Assembly: GCA_016185425.1 (NCBI GenBank)
Contig: JACPNQ010000002.1
Coordinates: forward strand, 62,001 to 126,000
Reading direction: 5' to 3'
Length of the DNA stretch: 64,000 bases
Source of the DNA: Acidobacteriota bacterium
Lineage (GTDB): Bacteria > Acidobacteriota > Terriglobia > Bryobacterales > Bryobacteraceae
Shown: positions 44,185-53,801 of the stretch, one piece after another
Numbering within the stretch: the first letter of the stretch is position 1
Layout of the letters: every line of letters starts with the position of its first letter
Program-made: the position numbers and the translations under genes
Notes under the pieces: generated by a model
Told to the model about the DNA's origin: nothing
The model's database searches: none
What the model saw: only the letters and a program-made list of their open reading frames with translations

Positions 44185-44502
44185 TTAGTCCCCGCAAGGA
44201 TTATCTGGAATGTCTACTTGGCGGTCGATCCTGGACCTGCCCGACGAAGGAACAACTCCGTCCTTCGACAGCAGTGAAACGGAACTCGCCGGACACGCAA
44301 TGGAGACATCCGCTTTCCACACCGTGCCCTGCAGCCCAACCACGCCGATTTGCACCCGCGCCGTCGCCCCGGCCCGAATCTTCTTCCTACCGCCAAATGT
44401 GTCCCCGTTTCGCTGCAGCGGAATGAGGTCGTCATCGATTTTACAGGCGGCGGATATAGCCGATTCGCTCTTTATAGTGCATGAAAATGTTAGCTCGGGC
44501 AT
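44185..44502 (-). CDS. Unknown small protein upstream of the barrel gene
   Basis: 105 residues with a very strong ribosome binding site (GGGAGGAGG, five bases before the ATG). It has no signal peptide. The pattern is beta-rich (ELTFSCTIKSESAISAACKID, ARVQIGVVGLQGTVWKADVSI), suggesting a small beta-sandwich. Several cysteines (four) are spread without a clear metal motif. No family is recognised. One base separates its stop from the start of the outer-membrane protein gene. Confidence 0.6.
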   Translation of the reverse strand: MPELTFSCTIKSESAISAACKIDDDLIPLQRNGDTFGGRKKIRAGATARVQIGVVGLQGTVWKADVSIACPASSVSLLSKDGVVPSSGRSRIDRQVDIPDNPCGD

Positions 44503-44606
44503 TTGGCCTCCTCCCTAGCAAGCGGAATCAATCGCGCGAGCGGGACACACCTCGTTCCGCACGTTTAACAATTCAAAACCGGCCGCGTCCACATAATGTC
44601 TATTGA

Positions 44607-45254
44607 TTGACTCCTTCACGGACTGAGTTCGCCGGGCTGATCGTCGAGGAACACATTTTCCTCAGGGCGGTTGACTTGTGTCTGGCAGGCATCGGCTTGG
44701 TTCTACTGTCGCCGGTGATGATCGCTGTCGGACTGGTAGTTGCGGCTCTCTCCCGCCGTTCGCCGTTCGTCTCTCATTTGCGAGTAGGGAAGAGCGGCGT
44801 CCCTTTCTGGATGTTGAAGTTCCGAACGATGTGGGACGGCCGGCCGGCGCGAAACTTTTGCTGGGTCGAACGGCTGCAAGGCGGGGAGCCAAACGATATC
44901 AAGCCTCCGCAAGATCCACGGGTCCGTAGCGGGTTTGCGCGATTTTGCCGGACTTATTCGCTGGACGAGTTGCCGCAACTGCTCCACGCATTGAGCGGAC
45001 GCATGTCGCTTGTGGGGCCCAGGCCGCTAACGAGTGGGGAATTGGACAGATACTACGGCCCCAGCCAGGCGGAGATTCTGGCGATTGCGCCGGGACTGAC
45101 CGGGCTTTGGCAGATCAAAGGCCGAAATGCTCTGACTTATCGCGAGCGCGTTCGCTTTGATCGATTCCTCGCACGGAACTACTCGTGGCGGCTCTATTGG
45201 TATGTGTTGGTTCGCACCATTCCTCTCGTTCTGAGCGGCAAGGGCGCGTGGTGA
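44607..45254 (+). CDS. Initiating sugar transferase (undecaprenyl-phosphate sugar phosphotransferase)
   Basis: 215 residues, the short catalytic-only form of the bacterial sugar transferase (WcaJ/PglC-like) family. One N-terminal membrane helix (FLRAVDLCLAGIGLVLLSPVM) precedes the core, with KFRTMW, SLDELPQLLHALSGRMSLVGPRPL and PGLTGLWQIKGRN. It transfers a sugar-1-phosphate onto undecaprenyl phosphate to start a polysaccharide repeat unit. The start is a TTG at 44607 with no good Shine-Dalgarno sequence. It opens the exopolysaccharide locus. Confidence 0.92.
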   Translation: MTPSRTEFAGLIVEEHIFLRAVDLCLAGIGLVLLSPVMIAVGLVVAALSRRSPFVSHLRVGKSGVPFWMLKFRTMWDGRPARNFCWVERLQGGEPNDIKPPQDPRVRSGFARFCRTYSLDELPQLLHALSGRMSLVGPRPLTSGELDRYYGPSQAEILAIAPGLTGLWQIKGRNALTYRERVRFDRFLARNYSWRLYWYVLVRTIPLVLSGKGAW

Positions 45255-45262
45255 CGCGGACG

Positions 45263-46057
45263 CTAAAGCGTAACCGCCATCGTTGTGGTGTTGGGCGAAG
45301 CAATCCCACTCACCTGCCACTGCAACGGGTGCGCGCTGCCGGCGCCCGCCGCGGCCGGAACGAACGCGTTCACCTGATAAACACCCACAAAATCCGGCGA
45401 GATCCCCGCGAAGAGCAATTGCGCCGACATGCCGTTCACCAGAACTTGCGGTGGAGTAACCACGTTGCGCAGCTTGTCAGTCGAGTTTCTGCCGTTGGCC
45501 ACTTCAGAATCGAGTGCCCCGAGGCCGCTGCCCAGGATGATCACGTAGTCCCCGGCTTTTGCGGGACGGCAGTTGATGCCTTGAATGGCCCCAACGGGCT
45601 GTGCGAGCGTCCCGTCCGGGTTAATGGCGATGGCAAGATTTCGCACCGCATAGATACCGGGCGAAAACGGAGCGAGCGATACGGGCTTCGGCGCCGACGC
45701 GACACCGTTCCTCGTCACTACAACATTCGCGGTGCCGGTAAGTGTTCCGGCGGGTAGCGTGTTCCACGGAATCTGCGCGTTGATTTGGCCGGGTGAAACG
45801 AACAGGAGAGGTGCGGGAACGTTGTTGAATGTAACGGAGACGTTCGCTAGCGAAGTGGAGAGGGGAATGGAATCAGCCTGTGCTAATCCGGCGGCGAGAT
45901 TGCTTCCGAAAATGGAGACCAGCGAGCCCGGAGTCACGGCCTGGCCGGTAGCAAAGGTGGCTGCATTCAAAACGCCGCCGTCGGCGACCGCGGGGCCTTG
46001 GCAGAGCGCCGTCCACGATAGCGTCAACAGAATAGACACCCGGTAGACCCAATGCAT
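45263..46057 (-). CDS. TIGR03437-type secreted protein of Solibacter-like bacteria
   Basis: 264 residues with a signal peptide (HWVYRVSILLTLSWTALC). GVLNAATFATGQAVTPGSLVSIFGSNLA is the opening of the TIGR03437 domain, followed by VTFNNVPAPLLFVSPGQINAQIPW, which is the most diagnostic part. The domain is built of Ig/TIG-like sheets and is nearly exclusive to Solibacter-type Acidobacteria. Its role is unknown, perhaps adhesion. It lies tail-to-tail with the sugar transferase, eight bases apart. Confidence 0.88.
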   Translation of the reverse strand: MHWVYRVSILLTLSWTALCQGPAVADGGVLNAATFATGQAVTPGSLVSIFGSNLAAGLAQADSIPLSTSLANVSVTFNNVPAPLLFVSPGQINAQIPWNTLPAGTLTGTANVVVTRNGVASAPKPVSLAPFSPGIYAVRNLAIAINPDGTLAQPVGAIQGINCRPAKAGDYVIILGSGLGALDSEVANGRNSTDKLRNVVTPPQVLVNGMSAQLLFAGISPDFVGVYQVNAFVPAAAGAGSAHPLQWQVSGIASPNTTTMAVTL

Positions 46058-46102
46058 AGCACCCTAATCGTACCAGAGGAGCGGCGCGAGGCGGTTGTTA
46101 CA

Positions 46103-47914
46103 TTATTGGCTTCCGGACGAGAGTTTTCTGAGCGTTTCATTGACCTCTGGGAGCGCACCACCACTCCGTTCGACGGCCGCGGCCGCTTCTGCGGCGGCTT
46201 CGGCGCGTCGTCCTCCGGCGTCGAGCACCTGGGCAAGGATCCAATGAGGCTTGAACCAGTTGGGGGCGGAGCGGATCGCGCCGCGCAAACTCTCCTCCGC
46301 GTCGCGCCGATCGTTCACGCCGGCGTAGAGGCTCGCCAGGTAGTAGTAGGCGTTATGGGGATCTTCGCCGAACTGCGTTGCGCGGATAGCGGCCTGCACG
46401 GATTCCTGCCATCCCTTGACGGCGAATAACAGGTCCGGCTGGCGGCGGACGTTCGCGTGCATGACGCGGGAGTAGTAGAGATCGGAGTTCACTCCCGGCG
46501 GCTGCCACTGCCGCGCGCGCTCGTAAGTCTGTGAGGCCTGGACGACATCGCCTTTCTCCAGCATGCTCTTGACTTGAAGCAGCAGATAATCCGCGATACA
46601 CAGCTTGACGGCGAAGGCAACGAAAAGGATCGACAGCGCGGGAGCGGCGATCCACTGCCATTTCGGACGAGGGGAGGGCGGCGTCACGTCGTCGCCTGTA
46701 CGCATCAGGAAAAGGCCGGTAACAAAGTAGAAGTAGGCGGTAACTAGGACGAAGGCATTGAACTGCAGGCTGAACGTGGCGGCGATAAAAGCGGCTCCGA
46801 TCGGCGCGTCGCGCGAGTGCCCAAGCGCGCGCCACGCAGCCGCGAACGCCAATGCGCACCACCCGAGAAAGCAGGCGGCGGCCGGGAATCCCTTGCCCGC
46901 CGCCTCATCGAGAAAAATGTTGTGCGGCGATTCGTGATAGAAGTCCGGGTAGGCCTGCGCCAGCGCGAGCGATTGAAACTGGGGAAATTGTGCCGAAAAT
47001 GTTTCGGGTCCCCAACCTGTGACGGGCCGCTCCGCCGCCATGTGCAGCGAATCCTTCCACAGATAAAGCCGCGAGCCGCCACGCGGATCCTCCATATACC
47101 AGCGGGTCCGGCCCCTGAGTTTTAGCCCCCACGGCGAGTAATAGAACGCGGCCATTATGGCGGTGGCCGCGATTGCGAGCGCGGCCAGACGGCGAACGGG
47201 CAGCCGGCGCCTCATTGCAAGGAGACTGGCACCCAGCAAGAGTCCAAGAATGGCGGATCTGGTGCCGCTCAGGACGATCGCGAAACCACCGAGCGCCGCC
47301 GCGCCCGCCCCGGCCCATTGCCATCGCCGTTCCGCTTCGCGCACCAGAAGAGAACCGCCGAGGAAGACCGTGAAGAGCAGATAGCAGCCGAGATAGTCGG
47401 CGTGTCCGATTGTTGCTGGGGGACGAACGATAGTCCATTCGCCCTCGCCGATGTGATACGCGGCGGAAGGGAGCAGCAGGTCATAGCCGAAGTACTGCGC
47501 AATGGCGTAGACGGCGATCGCGATTCCGGATACCGCGATCGCTCGAAGCGCTCTTCGACTCAACAAACCAGCGCTCTGCCTTGCCAGGATCGCGAGAAGC
47601 AGGAGAACGAATAAAGCGAGTTGAGTAACCAGGCCGAAGCGGCGCCAGTTACTTCCGCTGAATGAGAGGGCGGGGTGCGTGGAAGTGGCGGTGGCGATCG
47701 AGAGGAAGACAATCTGCAGGCCAACCAGGAGCGCGGCACGGCGGTCTTTGCTGTCCAGTGCGCGCCATCCGGATTGCGCCGGAATCAGCCAGCAGCCCGC
47801 CGCAACACCTGTTAACAGCACGGCGGCTTTGGGCGTGATATCGAAATAGAAGAACCAAAAGGGAAGTGCTAGGATTGGGATCAACACTGCAAGCAGGGCC
47901 GACAAGTTTGCCAT
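46103..47914 (-). CDS. O-antigen ligase/polymerase-like membrane protein with C-terminal TPR
   Basis: 603 residues. The N-terminal 430 residues have about 11-12 membrane segments with the long periplasmic loop of the Wzy/WaaL family (GWGPETFSAQFP, YHESPHNIFLDEAAGKG). The loop carries the conserved Arg and His seen in ligases. Residues about 450-600 are TPR helices (NAYYYLASLYAGVNDRRDAEESLRGAIR), a frequent addition. It polymerises or transfers lipid-linked polysaccharide in the periplasm. The 5' end overlaps the divergent Wzz-like gene. Confidence 0.88.
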   Translation of the reverse strand: MANLSALLAVLIPILALPFWFFYFDITPKAAVLLTGVAAGCWLIPAQSGWRALDSKDRRAALLVGLQIVFLSIATATSTHPALSFSGSNWRRFGLVTQLALFVLLLLAILARQSAGLLSRRALRAIAVSGIAIAVYAIAQYFGYDLLLPSAAYHIGEGEWTIVRPPATIGHADYLGCYLLFTVFLGGSLLVREAERRWQWAGAGAAALGGFAIVLSGTRSAILGLLLGASLLAMRRRLPVRRLAALAIAATAIMAAFYYSPWGLKLRGRTRWYMEDPRGGSRLYLWKDSLHMAAERPVTGWGPETFSAQFPQFQSLALAQAYPDFYHESPHNIFLDEAAGKGFPAAACFLGWCALAFAAAWRALGHSRDAPIGAAFIAATFSLQFNAFVLVTAYFYFVTGLFLMRTGDDVTPPSPRPKWQWIAAPALSILFVAFAVKLCIADYLLLQVKSMLEKGDVVQASQTYERARQWQPPGVNSDLYYSRVMHANVRRQPDLLFAVKGWQESVQAAIRATQFGEDPHNAYYYLASLYAGVNDRRDAEESLRGAIRSAPNWFKPHWILAQVLDAGGRRAEAAAEAAAAVERSGGALPEVNETLRKLSSGSQ

Positions 47915-49008
47915 TATCTATCCAGGAACCGAGTGGGACATCGCCTGACTTCGATGCCAGGGATTTCGCCCTTCACCTGCGAAGGCATTGGAAGTTTTGC
48001 GCCATGGTATGCGCGGTCGCGGGAGCGCTGACGCTCGCCTATTGCCTGTTGACGCCTCCCCGCTATACGTCCACTGCGAGCATATTAATCGAAGCCCCCG
48101 CCGGGAACGACTCTCGCATAGCGACATCGGTGAGCCCAGTCTACCTCGAATCCCTAAAAACCTACGAGGTTCTGGCGGGCAGCGAAGGCCTCTTTTTACA
48201 AGCTGTGAATAAATTCCATCTCCGCGGCGGAAATAGCGAGCAAACGCTGGAGGCCTTGAAGGCGCGCATATTGAAAGTGAACAAGCTGCGGGACACAAAG
48301 GTGATGCAGATCGCGGTGACGCTGAAGAACGCCGCCGATGCGCAAGCCGTTGCCCAATACCTTGCGGAAGAGACCGTGAAATCGAGCGATGCCATCGCTA
48401 ACGATTCCGGCGCCGGTTTGGTGGAAGAGGCGCGCAGACAGGCGGACTTGGCCAAGGCCGCAGCCGATGAAGCGCGGATGGCGATGGCGAAGGCGATGGC
48501 GGCGCAACCGGTTGAATCGCTCAGGACCGGGCTCGAGGCGATGGTGGAACTGCAGTATCGCTTGAAGCGCAACCAGGCGGAGGCGGACACCGACGCCGCC
48601 GAATATGAATCGCGTGCCATGGCGTCCGGCCGTGCGAACCGCGATGAGGATTTGCGAATGGGAGCGTCCATGCGGGCGCGAGCCGCGCGGGCAGAAAAGC
48701 TCGCGGGAGAGCTTGAGGGAAAGATCGCCTCGGCGAGCAGGTTGCTGGCGGAGCGAACGGCTAACCTGCAGAGATTCGAGGCGGCCCTGCAGGGCGCCCA
48801 AAAGACCTATGATGCCGAAGCGAAGCGCGTGCTCGACTTGAAAGCGGCTCTGGGGATGAGCGGGGAGCGATTGCGGGTAATCGACCGCGGCGCCGTTCCA
48901 GAGCGGCCAAGCGAACCGAAAACAGCGCTGCTGGTTGGCGCGGCGATAGGGTTGGCTATGCTGGCGAGCGTCGTTTATTTGAGCATTACGTTTGGCTTCC
49001 GCGCATGA
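47866..49008 (+). CDS. Wzz-like polysaccharide chain-length/co-polymerase protein
   Basis: 380 residues from the upstream GTG at 47866; the TTG at 47908 is another candidate start, giving a shorter overlap with the divergent ligase. Membrane segments flank a long periplasmic region: TM1 at about 43-62 (FCAMVCAVAGALTLAYCLLT) and TM2 at about 353-375. Between them runs a coiled-coil-rich domain of Ala, Glu and Lys (about 165-340). PERPSEPKT is the proline motif before TM2. There is no C-terminal kinase domain. It is expected to control polymer length with the neighbouring ligase-like proteins. Confidence 0.85.
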   Translation: MLGLGSTLQAGPTSLPLSIQEPSGTSPDFDARDFALHLRRHWKFCAMVCAVAGALTLAYCLLTPPRYTSTASILIEAPAGNDSRIATSVSPVYLESLKTYEVLAGSEGLFLQAVNKFHLRGGNSEQTLEALKARILKVNKLRDTKVMQIAVTLKNAADAQAVAQYLAEETVKSSDAIANDSGAGLVEEARRQADLAKAAADEARMAMAKAMAAQPVESLRTGLEAMVELQYRLKRNQAEADTDAAEYESRAMASGRANRDEDLRMGASMRARAARAEKLAGELEGKIASASRLLAERTANLQRFEAALQGAQKTYDAEAKRVLDLKAALGMSGERLRVIDRGAVPERPSEPKTALLVGAAIGLAMLASVVYLSITFGFRA

Positions 49009-50423
49009 CCGGCCCGGCGCATACCGGCCGCGCGATTCTTCTGGGTTGCTATGCGGCGGGTGTGGCGCTGGCGCCCAGTTGGACGCTGCGCGCGGCGGGC
49101 GCGGCGCTGCTGTTCGCGCTCCCGGCGTCATGGTGGATTCTGAGCGGAGCGAACCACTGGATCAGCGCCTTTCTCGCGGCGGCAATCCTGCTTCCGCCCC
49201 TGCCGATTCCGATCGGCAACTCCGGCCCCCATCCGTCGCTGCTGGTTGCCGCGAGCGGTCTTGTCGTTGGGATTCTCAGGGCGCGCGAATGGACGATTCG
49301 CTTTGACAGGCTGGCAGCGTCTTTTTTGGTGTTTTTTTCGATTCTACTCGCGAGCACCGCGAGCGCCGCATTCATTTCCGGCGGTGGGACGGCGCTGGGA
49401 AGCATTGTCCGTGTGATGCTTTTCGGCATCTCCCTGTACGTGTATTTCTACACCGTTTACGGGCCTGGCCGCGCCGGCATGGGAAGCGAGATACGCGCCG
49501 TCCGATGGCTGTCTGGCGCGGCAATCCTCGCTGCTCTGTTCGCCTGGGTGGATTTCTATTTTCAGTTCCCCGCGCCGGCTGGCTATGGCGCCCAGTTCGT
49601 CTGGCTGGCGAGCGGAGTATTCCGGCGCGCGCAAGGTCTGTTCTACGAGGCCAGCACACTAGGAAATTTCAGCGCGTTTTTTCTGGTCCTGATCGCGGTG
49701 CTGATACCGGACGCGAAGCGATGGCCGGTGTTGCCTCGAGCCGTTATGATCCCGGCCGGAGCGGTGCTATTCGCGGCGCTCATGCTTTCCTATTCGCGCG
49801 CATCAATCGCGGCGCTCATGGCCGCAATCGGGACTCTCGTCTTTCTGCAAGCGAAACGATCCGGCGTCCGTTACGGAATCATTCTGATTCCGTTCTCTCT
49901 CGCCGCCGGGGCGCTGGTCCTGCTGCTACTTCTTCCGGAGTTCACGCAGATCTATCTCCGGCGGATGACGGGCTCATTCGAGTATTTTTTCTCCGATACC
50001 AACGCCATCCTCTCCGGCCGGTTGGAAAGCTGGCGCGCGGTGTTGAGGCTGCTAGAGGACAATCCGCACTACCTGCTTACCGGCATTGGATACAAAACAC
50101 TTCCGTACACGAATCTCGCCGGACGGCCGCTTGTGGCCGACAACATGTATCTCAGCTTGCTCATCGAGACCGGCGTTGCGGGGCTGGCGGCGTTCGTTTG
50201 GATGAACATCTGCATACTGCGCGCGAGCTATGCGGCCGCCGTCCAATCGAATCGAAACGGCGCACTGTTGGGCACATGGTTCTTCTGCTTTTGGGTGGGA
50301 GAACTATTCCAGATGTTGTCCGGCGACCTGCTGACGTACTGGCGCGTGCTGCCGATTTACTTCTGGGTGCTGGCCGCCGCTCTTCGAAGCACCTCGCCCA
50401 CGTATGAACATCCTCTTCGTTGA
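49005..50423 (+). CDS. Second O-antigen ligase/polymerase-like membrane protein
   Basis: 472 residues, about 12 membrane segments. The ATG overlaps the Wzz-like stop (ATGA). It has the family loop with YSRASIAALMAAIGTL, and a longer periplasmic loop near residue 340 (ESWRAVLRLLEDNPHYLLTGIGYKTLPY) with the conserved Arg and Gly-rich GIGYK motif. It lacks the TPR part of the divergent homologue. Two such proteins in one locus suggest one polymerase and one ligase. Confidence 0.87.
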   Translation: MTGPAHTGRAILLGCYAAGVALAPSWTLRAAGAALLFALPASWWILSGANHWISAFLAAAILLPPLPIPIGNSGPHPSLLVAASGLVVGILRAREWTIRFDRLAASFLVFFSILLASTASAAFISGGGTALGSIVRVMLFGISLYVYFYTVYGPGRAGMGSEIRAVRWLSGAAILAALFAWVDFYFQFPAPAGYGAQFVWLASGVFRRAQGLFYEASTLGNFSAFFLVLIAVLIPDAKRWPVLPRAVMIPAGAVLFAALMLSYSRASIAALMAAIGTLVFLQAKRSGVRYGIILIPFSLAAGALVLLLLLPEFTQIYLRRMTGSFEYFFSDTNAILSGRLESWRAVLRLLEDNPHYLLTGIGYKTLPYTNLAGRPLVADNMYLSLLIETGVAGLAAFVWMNICILRASYAAAVQSNRNGALLGTWFFCFWVGELFQMLSGDLLTYWRVLPIYFWVLAAALRSTSPTYEHPLR

Positions 50424-51453
50424 TCAGTTCGGCGACCTGGGAGGCGCGCAGCTTTGCCTGCTCGAACTCATACCGGAAACGTTGCGGCGAGGGTGGAAGC
50501 CATTCGCGGTCGTGCCCGGTCAGGGATTGCTCGCGGAACGATTGGAGGCATTAGGCGTCGTTGTGACACGATTCGCGGGAAGCCGGACCGGGGGCGCTCC
50601 TGGACACTTGATTGAAAGTGCTAGGCTGGCAAGCTTGCTGCGAGAGTTATGCAGCCCGGAGAGGTTTCAACTCCTCTACGTCAACGGTCCGCGCGTGCTG
50701 CCCGCCGTGGCGTTACGGCCGCCGGGCTTTCCAGTGCTGTTCCATGCGCATAGCGTGCCAAACGGACTGGCCCGCAAAGCAGTGCGCTGGGCCGTCAAAC
50801 GTAGTAATGCCAGAACAGTCGCGGTGTCGCAGTTCACCGCAAACGAACTATTTCCCGGACGCCAATCGGCTGTGGTCGCAAACGGCGTCGGCGATCTCCG
50901 CCTGCCGCGCACGGAAAATGGTGTGCCGCGAATCGGGATCATCGGGCGAATTGCGCCGGAAAAGGGCCAGCTTGCCTTCGTGGAAGCGGCCCGCCTGCTC
51001 CCACAGTATCGGTATGTCGTCTGCGGCGCGCCGTGGGTGTCGCAAGACGGTTACGCCGAGCGCGTGAAGCGTGGTGCGGCGGGATTGCCCGTTACCTTCC
51101 TCGGGTGGAGGGAAGATATCGGAGCCGTTCTTGCCGGTCTTGATCTTCTGGTCGTTCCTTCCATCGGGCCGGAGGCCTTCGGCCGCACAGTGATTGAAGC
51201 TTTTTCTGCGATGGTTCCGGTCGTGGCGTTTCCGTCGGGCGGGATCGCGGAGATTATTGATGACGGCCGGAACGGGTACCTGGTGGATCCACAGACGCCT
51301 GAAGCGCTCGCTCGGCGTATTGACGAAGTGCTTGCCGACGCCGCTGGCCGGCAGCGGGTTGCAGACAACGCCCGCGCCGACTGGCAGACGCGCTACACAC
51401 TCGACCGTTATGTCGCCGGAATTATGGAGCAGATTGTTCTCGCAGTAAGCTGA
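50404..51453 (+). CDS. GT-B glycosyltransferase (group 1/GT4-like)
   Basis: 349 residues. NILFVDQFGDLGGAQLCLLEL is the donor-independent N-terminal Rossmann half with the Gly-Gly-Ala-Gln loop. The second half has GIIGRIAPEKGQLAFVEAARLLPQYRYVVCG, followed by the EX7E motif in GPEAFGRTVIEAFSAM. It transfers a sugar from a nucleotide donor to a lipid-linked oligosaccharide. It overlaps the ligase gene by 20 bases at its start. The stop overlaps the convergent fusion gene by 32 bases. Confidence 0.92.
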   Translation: MNILFVDQFGDLGGAQLCLLELIPETLRRGWKPFAVVPGQGLLAERLEALGVVVTRFAGSRTGGAPGHLIESARLASLLRELCSPERFQLLYVNGPRVLPAVALRPPGFPVLFHAHSVPNGLARKAVRWAVKRSNARTVAVSQFTANELFPGRQSAVVANGVGDLRLPRTENGVPRIGIIGRIAPEKGQLAFVEAARLLPQYRYVVCGAPWVSQDGYAERVKRGAAGLPVTFLGWREDIGAVLAGLDLLVVPSIGPEAFGRTVIEAFSAMVPVVAFPSGGIAEIIDDGRNGYLVDPQTPEALARRIDEVLADAAGRQRVADNARADWQTRYTLDRYVAGIMEQIVLAVS

Positions 51454-53794
51454 AGAACAGAAAAGCCGCCAGCGCCGTCAGCACCGCGGCCGCCAGCAAC
51501 ATGGGCTGATATCCCATTCTGGCGATTACCTGGCCGGCCAGCGCCGCGGCGATTGCGTGCGTCGCAAACATAACGACGAAATTCCAGGCCGACGCGCTGG
51601 TCCGGCCCTCCTCCGGCACGCCCTTCATCAAGAGGCTGAAAATGCCTGGCTCGCTCATATACTGGAACGCCGTAAATGCGCAGTAGACGCCTCCGAGCAT
51701 CACCGCCGGAGCAACGCCTAATGTCGCGAGGCAGATCGCGGTTCCGGCTTGCATCAAAGCGATGCCCGGCACCAGCTCGAATCTGCGAAGCGCCAACGGC
51801 GCCAGCAGCATCGCCACGACTTGCGCAAACCGGGCAAGGGAGAAGACCAGGCCGACTTGTGCGGTCGTCATGTGAACGACTTTGGCGAAATAGACGTTAA
51901 AGAACGGTTCAAGCGATCCTGTGGCGACACCCCACACGGCCATGGCCGCCAGAAAGCGGAGAAGAAACGGACTGGGACGGAAGAACTGGCGCGCTTCCAC
52001 ACGGGACTCGAGCGGGATCCGAAGTAACGGCAGAGCCGCGAGCGGAGCAAATGCGCATCCGAACCAGATGGCGTTACGGATGGAGCCGAAGACGGTCGGG
52101 AGCCACCCATCCACCGCGCCGGCGATAATGCCCAGCGTGATGGAGGAAGAGAAAAACAGGCTGAAGACGAAAGAGCGGTTCCGCTCCGTCGTCAGTTGCG
52201 CGATCGACGGCGAGAGGCACACCGCCCACAGCGATTGGCACATTCCGCCCGTGAAGGCGAGGGCGAGCAGCCAGGTCTTGCCCAACAGGAGAAGGCGGAG
52301 CGCGAGAATGAATCCCGTCACGGCGAAGCAGGCGATGAGGCTGCGGCGGAGCCCGATCTTCCCGATCAACGCGTTGGCCGAGAAACTGCCGGCTAAGCTG
52401 CCCGCCGCCATCGCACTGCCTATCAACCCCAGGAAATCCTCCCTGTATCCAGCCTCGGCGAGGTAGAGGTTGTAGAGCAGATAAAACGTGAACAGCGCGA
52501 AATGGAAGAACATCGAAGCGCCGTAGAAACGCCAATAGGCGCTCGAAATCTCCCGTCGGCCGAACCACCAACCCAGCCCGCTCCACAACGTGGGAATCAA
52601 AACGCGTGCGTGAAGGCTGAACCGCGCGAAGACAAATCGCAGATACAGCCATCGATCGTGAGCCCGGCGCCGCCATGTCCGCTGCGCCGCTGGGACGTGG
52701 ACCGCCCCTACCGGCCCCGGCGGCCGCATAGGAAGCAGGCGGCGGCGCAATACAGCCAGCTTCGCGGCGCTGGACTTGAGGAGGCCGAGGTGCAGCCAAA
52801 GCTCGTCCTTATTGGGATGGAATGGCGATTCCAGCGGAGAGCGCCCCCAGCGTGCCGCCCATGTTTTCACGGATGCGGGTAAGCCATCCACGGCGGCTTG
52901 CGCCTGCGGGGGAACTCGGCACCCGAACCACATTTGCGCCAATAGGAAACAAATGCCCTGTATTTCGATCGACGCCTCGTCCCGCGCAGCGCCCCATTGC
53001 TCCTCAAATGAGCGGTCCCAACTGTGATGCAGGAACCAGGCGGCTTCATAGAGATGCACAGGACACGAGTCACCGCGGAGGAGATGGCGGAGCGCATGCC
53101 GGCATGTGTAATCCAGCGCCGCCAACCTGCCGAGCACGGGCATGGAGGTGCCGCCTATCTCGCGCAGCACTCGCCCATCCCAGAACTCGGTGGAAGATTC
53201 AGGACCGAACCGTTCGGTCTTGCGGTCCCAGAACTGAAAGTGAATCTCTATGGCGATAGGAATCTCAATATCGAAGAAATCTCCTTTCCATTCCCACCCC
53301 GTCTTGCGGATCATGACCGGCAAGTGGTCTGTAGGAAACTCCTTCATCTCCTCAAGTGCCTCGTATCCGAGACCACGGAGCGTTGAAACCGCGCCCGCCA
53401 ACGAATCGGCAGGGCAGAAGAGATCGAGATCGTATTGTGTCCGGCAGGACAACTCCGCGACGAAATCCGGCCATTGCGCGGGACCCTTAAGAATCAGGCA
53501 TTCGACGCCAGCCGCGGCAAACTGCTTTAGCACCTCGGCGGACAGATCCAGCAAACGATTCAGCCTCTCGCGGTTGGCGTTCGCACTTACAGTGAAACGC
53601 TCACGTACCCAGGCGGGCAGGTTTTCGTCCTGTATGGCGGAAAACCAGCGCAGTGTGATCCTGTTTCGATCGCAGTAAGAAATGGCTTCCCGCCAGTCCT
53701 TATCGGTTAACGTTGCGATGCAGGTGCGGTCGGTGCAGTCAAAGCGGAGAGTCTTAAGGACAGCCGCCGGACCCGCGGGGAGAATGCGCGGCAT
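51422..53794 (-). CDS. Fusion of nucleotidyltransferase-like domain (NTP_transf_5 type) and MFS transporter
   Basis: 790 residues from the ATG at 53794 (GAAGGG before it); a TTG at 53812 overlaps the previous stop. Residues 1-325 resemble the uncharacterised nucleotidyltransferase family: ECLILKGPAQWPDFVAEL and TQYDLDLF with Asp122 and Asp124, then IAIEIHFQFWD and a His-rich helix (CRHALRHLL). A basic linker (about 340-415) leads to an MFS of about 12 helices from about 420 to the end (SSAYWRFYGASMFFHFALF; GLRRSLIACFAV between helices 2 and 3). Family members without the MFS are seen next to HPr-kinase-like genes, as here. Role unknown. Confidence 0.82.
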   Translation of the reverse strand: MPRILPAGPAAVLKTLRFDCTDRTCIATLTDKDWREAISYCDRNRITLRWFSAIQDENLPAWVRERFTVSANANRERLNRLLDLSAEVLKQFAAAGVECLILKGPAQWPDFVAELSCRTQYDLDLFCPADSLAGAVSTLRGLGYEALEEMKEFPTDHLPVMIRKTGWEWKGDFFDIEIPIAIEIHFQFWDRKTERFGPESSTEFWDGRVLREIGGTSMPVLGRLAALDYTCRHALRHLLRGDSCPVHLYEAAWFLHHSWDRSFEEQWGAARDEASIEIQGICFLLAQMWFGCRVPPQAQAAVDGLPASVKTWAARWGRSPLESPFHPNKDELWLHLGLLKSSAAKLAVLRRRLLPMRPPGPVGAVHVPAAQRTWRRRAHDRWLYLRFVFARFSLHARVLIPTLWSGLGWWFGRREISSAYWRFYGASMFFHFALFTFYLLYNLYLAEAGYREDFLGLIGSAMAAGSLAGSFSANALIGKIGLRRSLIACFAVTGFILALRLLLLGKTWLLALAFTGGMCQSLWAVCLSPSIAQLTTERNRSFVFSLFFSSSITLGIIAGAVDGWLPTVFGSIRNAIWFGCAFAPLAALPLLRIPLESRVEARQFFRPSPFLLRFLAAMAVWGVATGSLEPFFNVYFAKVVHMTTAQVGLVFSLARFAQVVAMLLAPLALRRFELVPGIALMQAGTAICLATLGVAPAVMLGGVYCAFTAFQYMSEPGIFSLLMKGVPEEGRTSASAWNFVVMFATHAIAAALAGQVIARMGYQPMLLAAAVLTALAAFLFFSLLREQSAP

Positions 53795-53801
53795 GTTCCC
53801 T

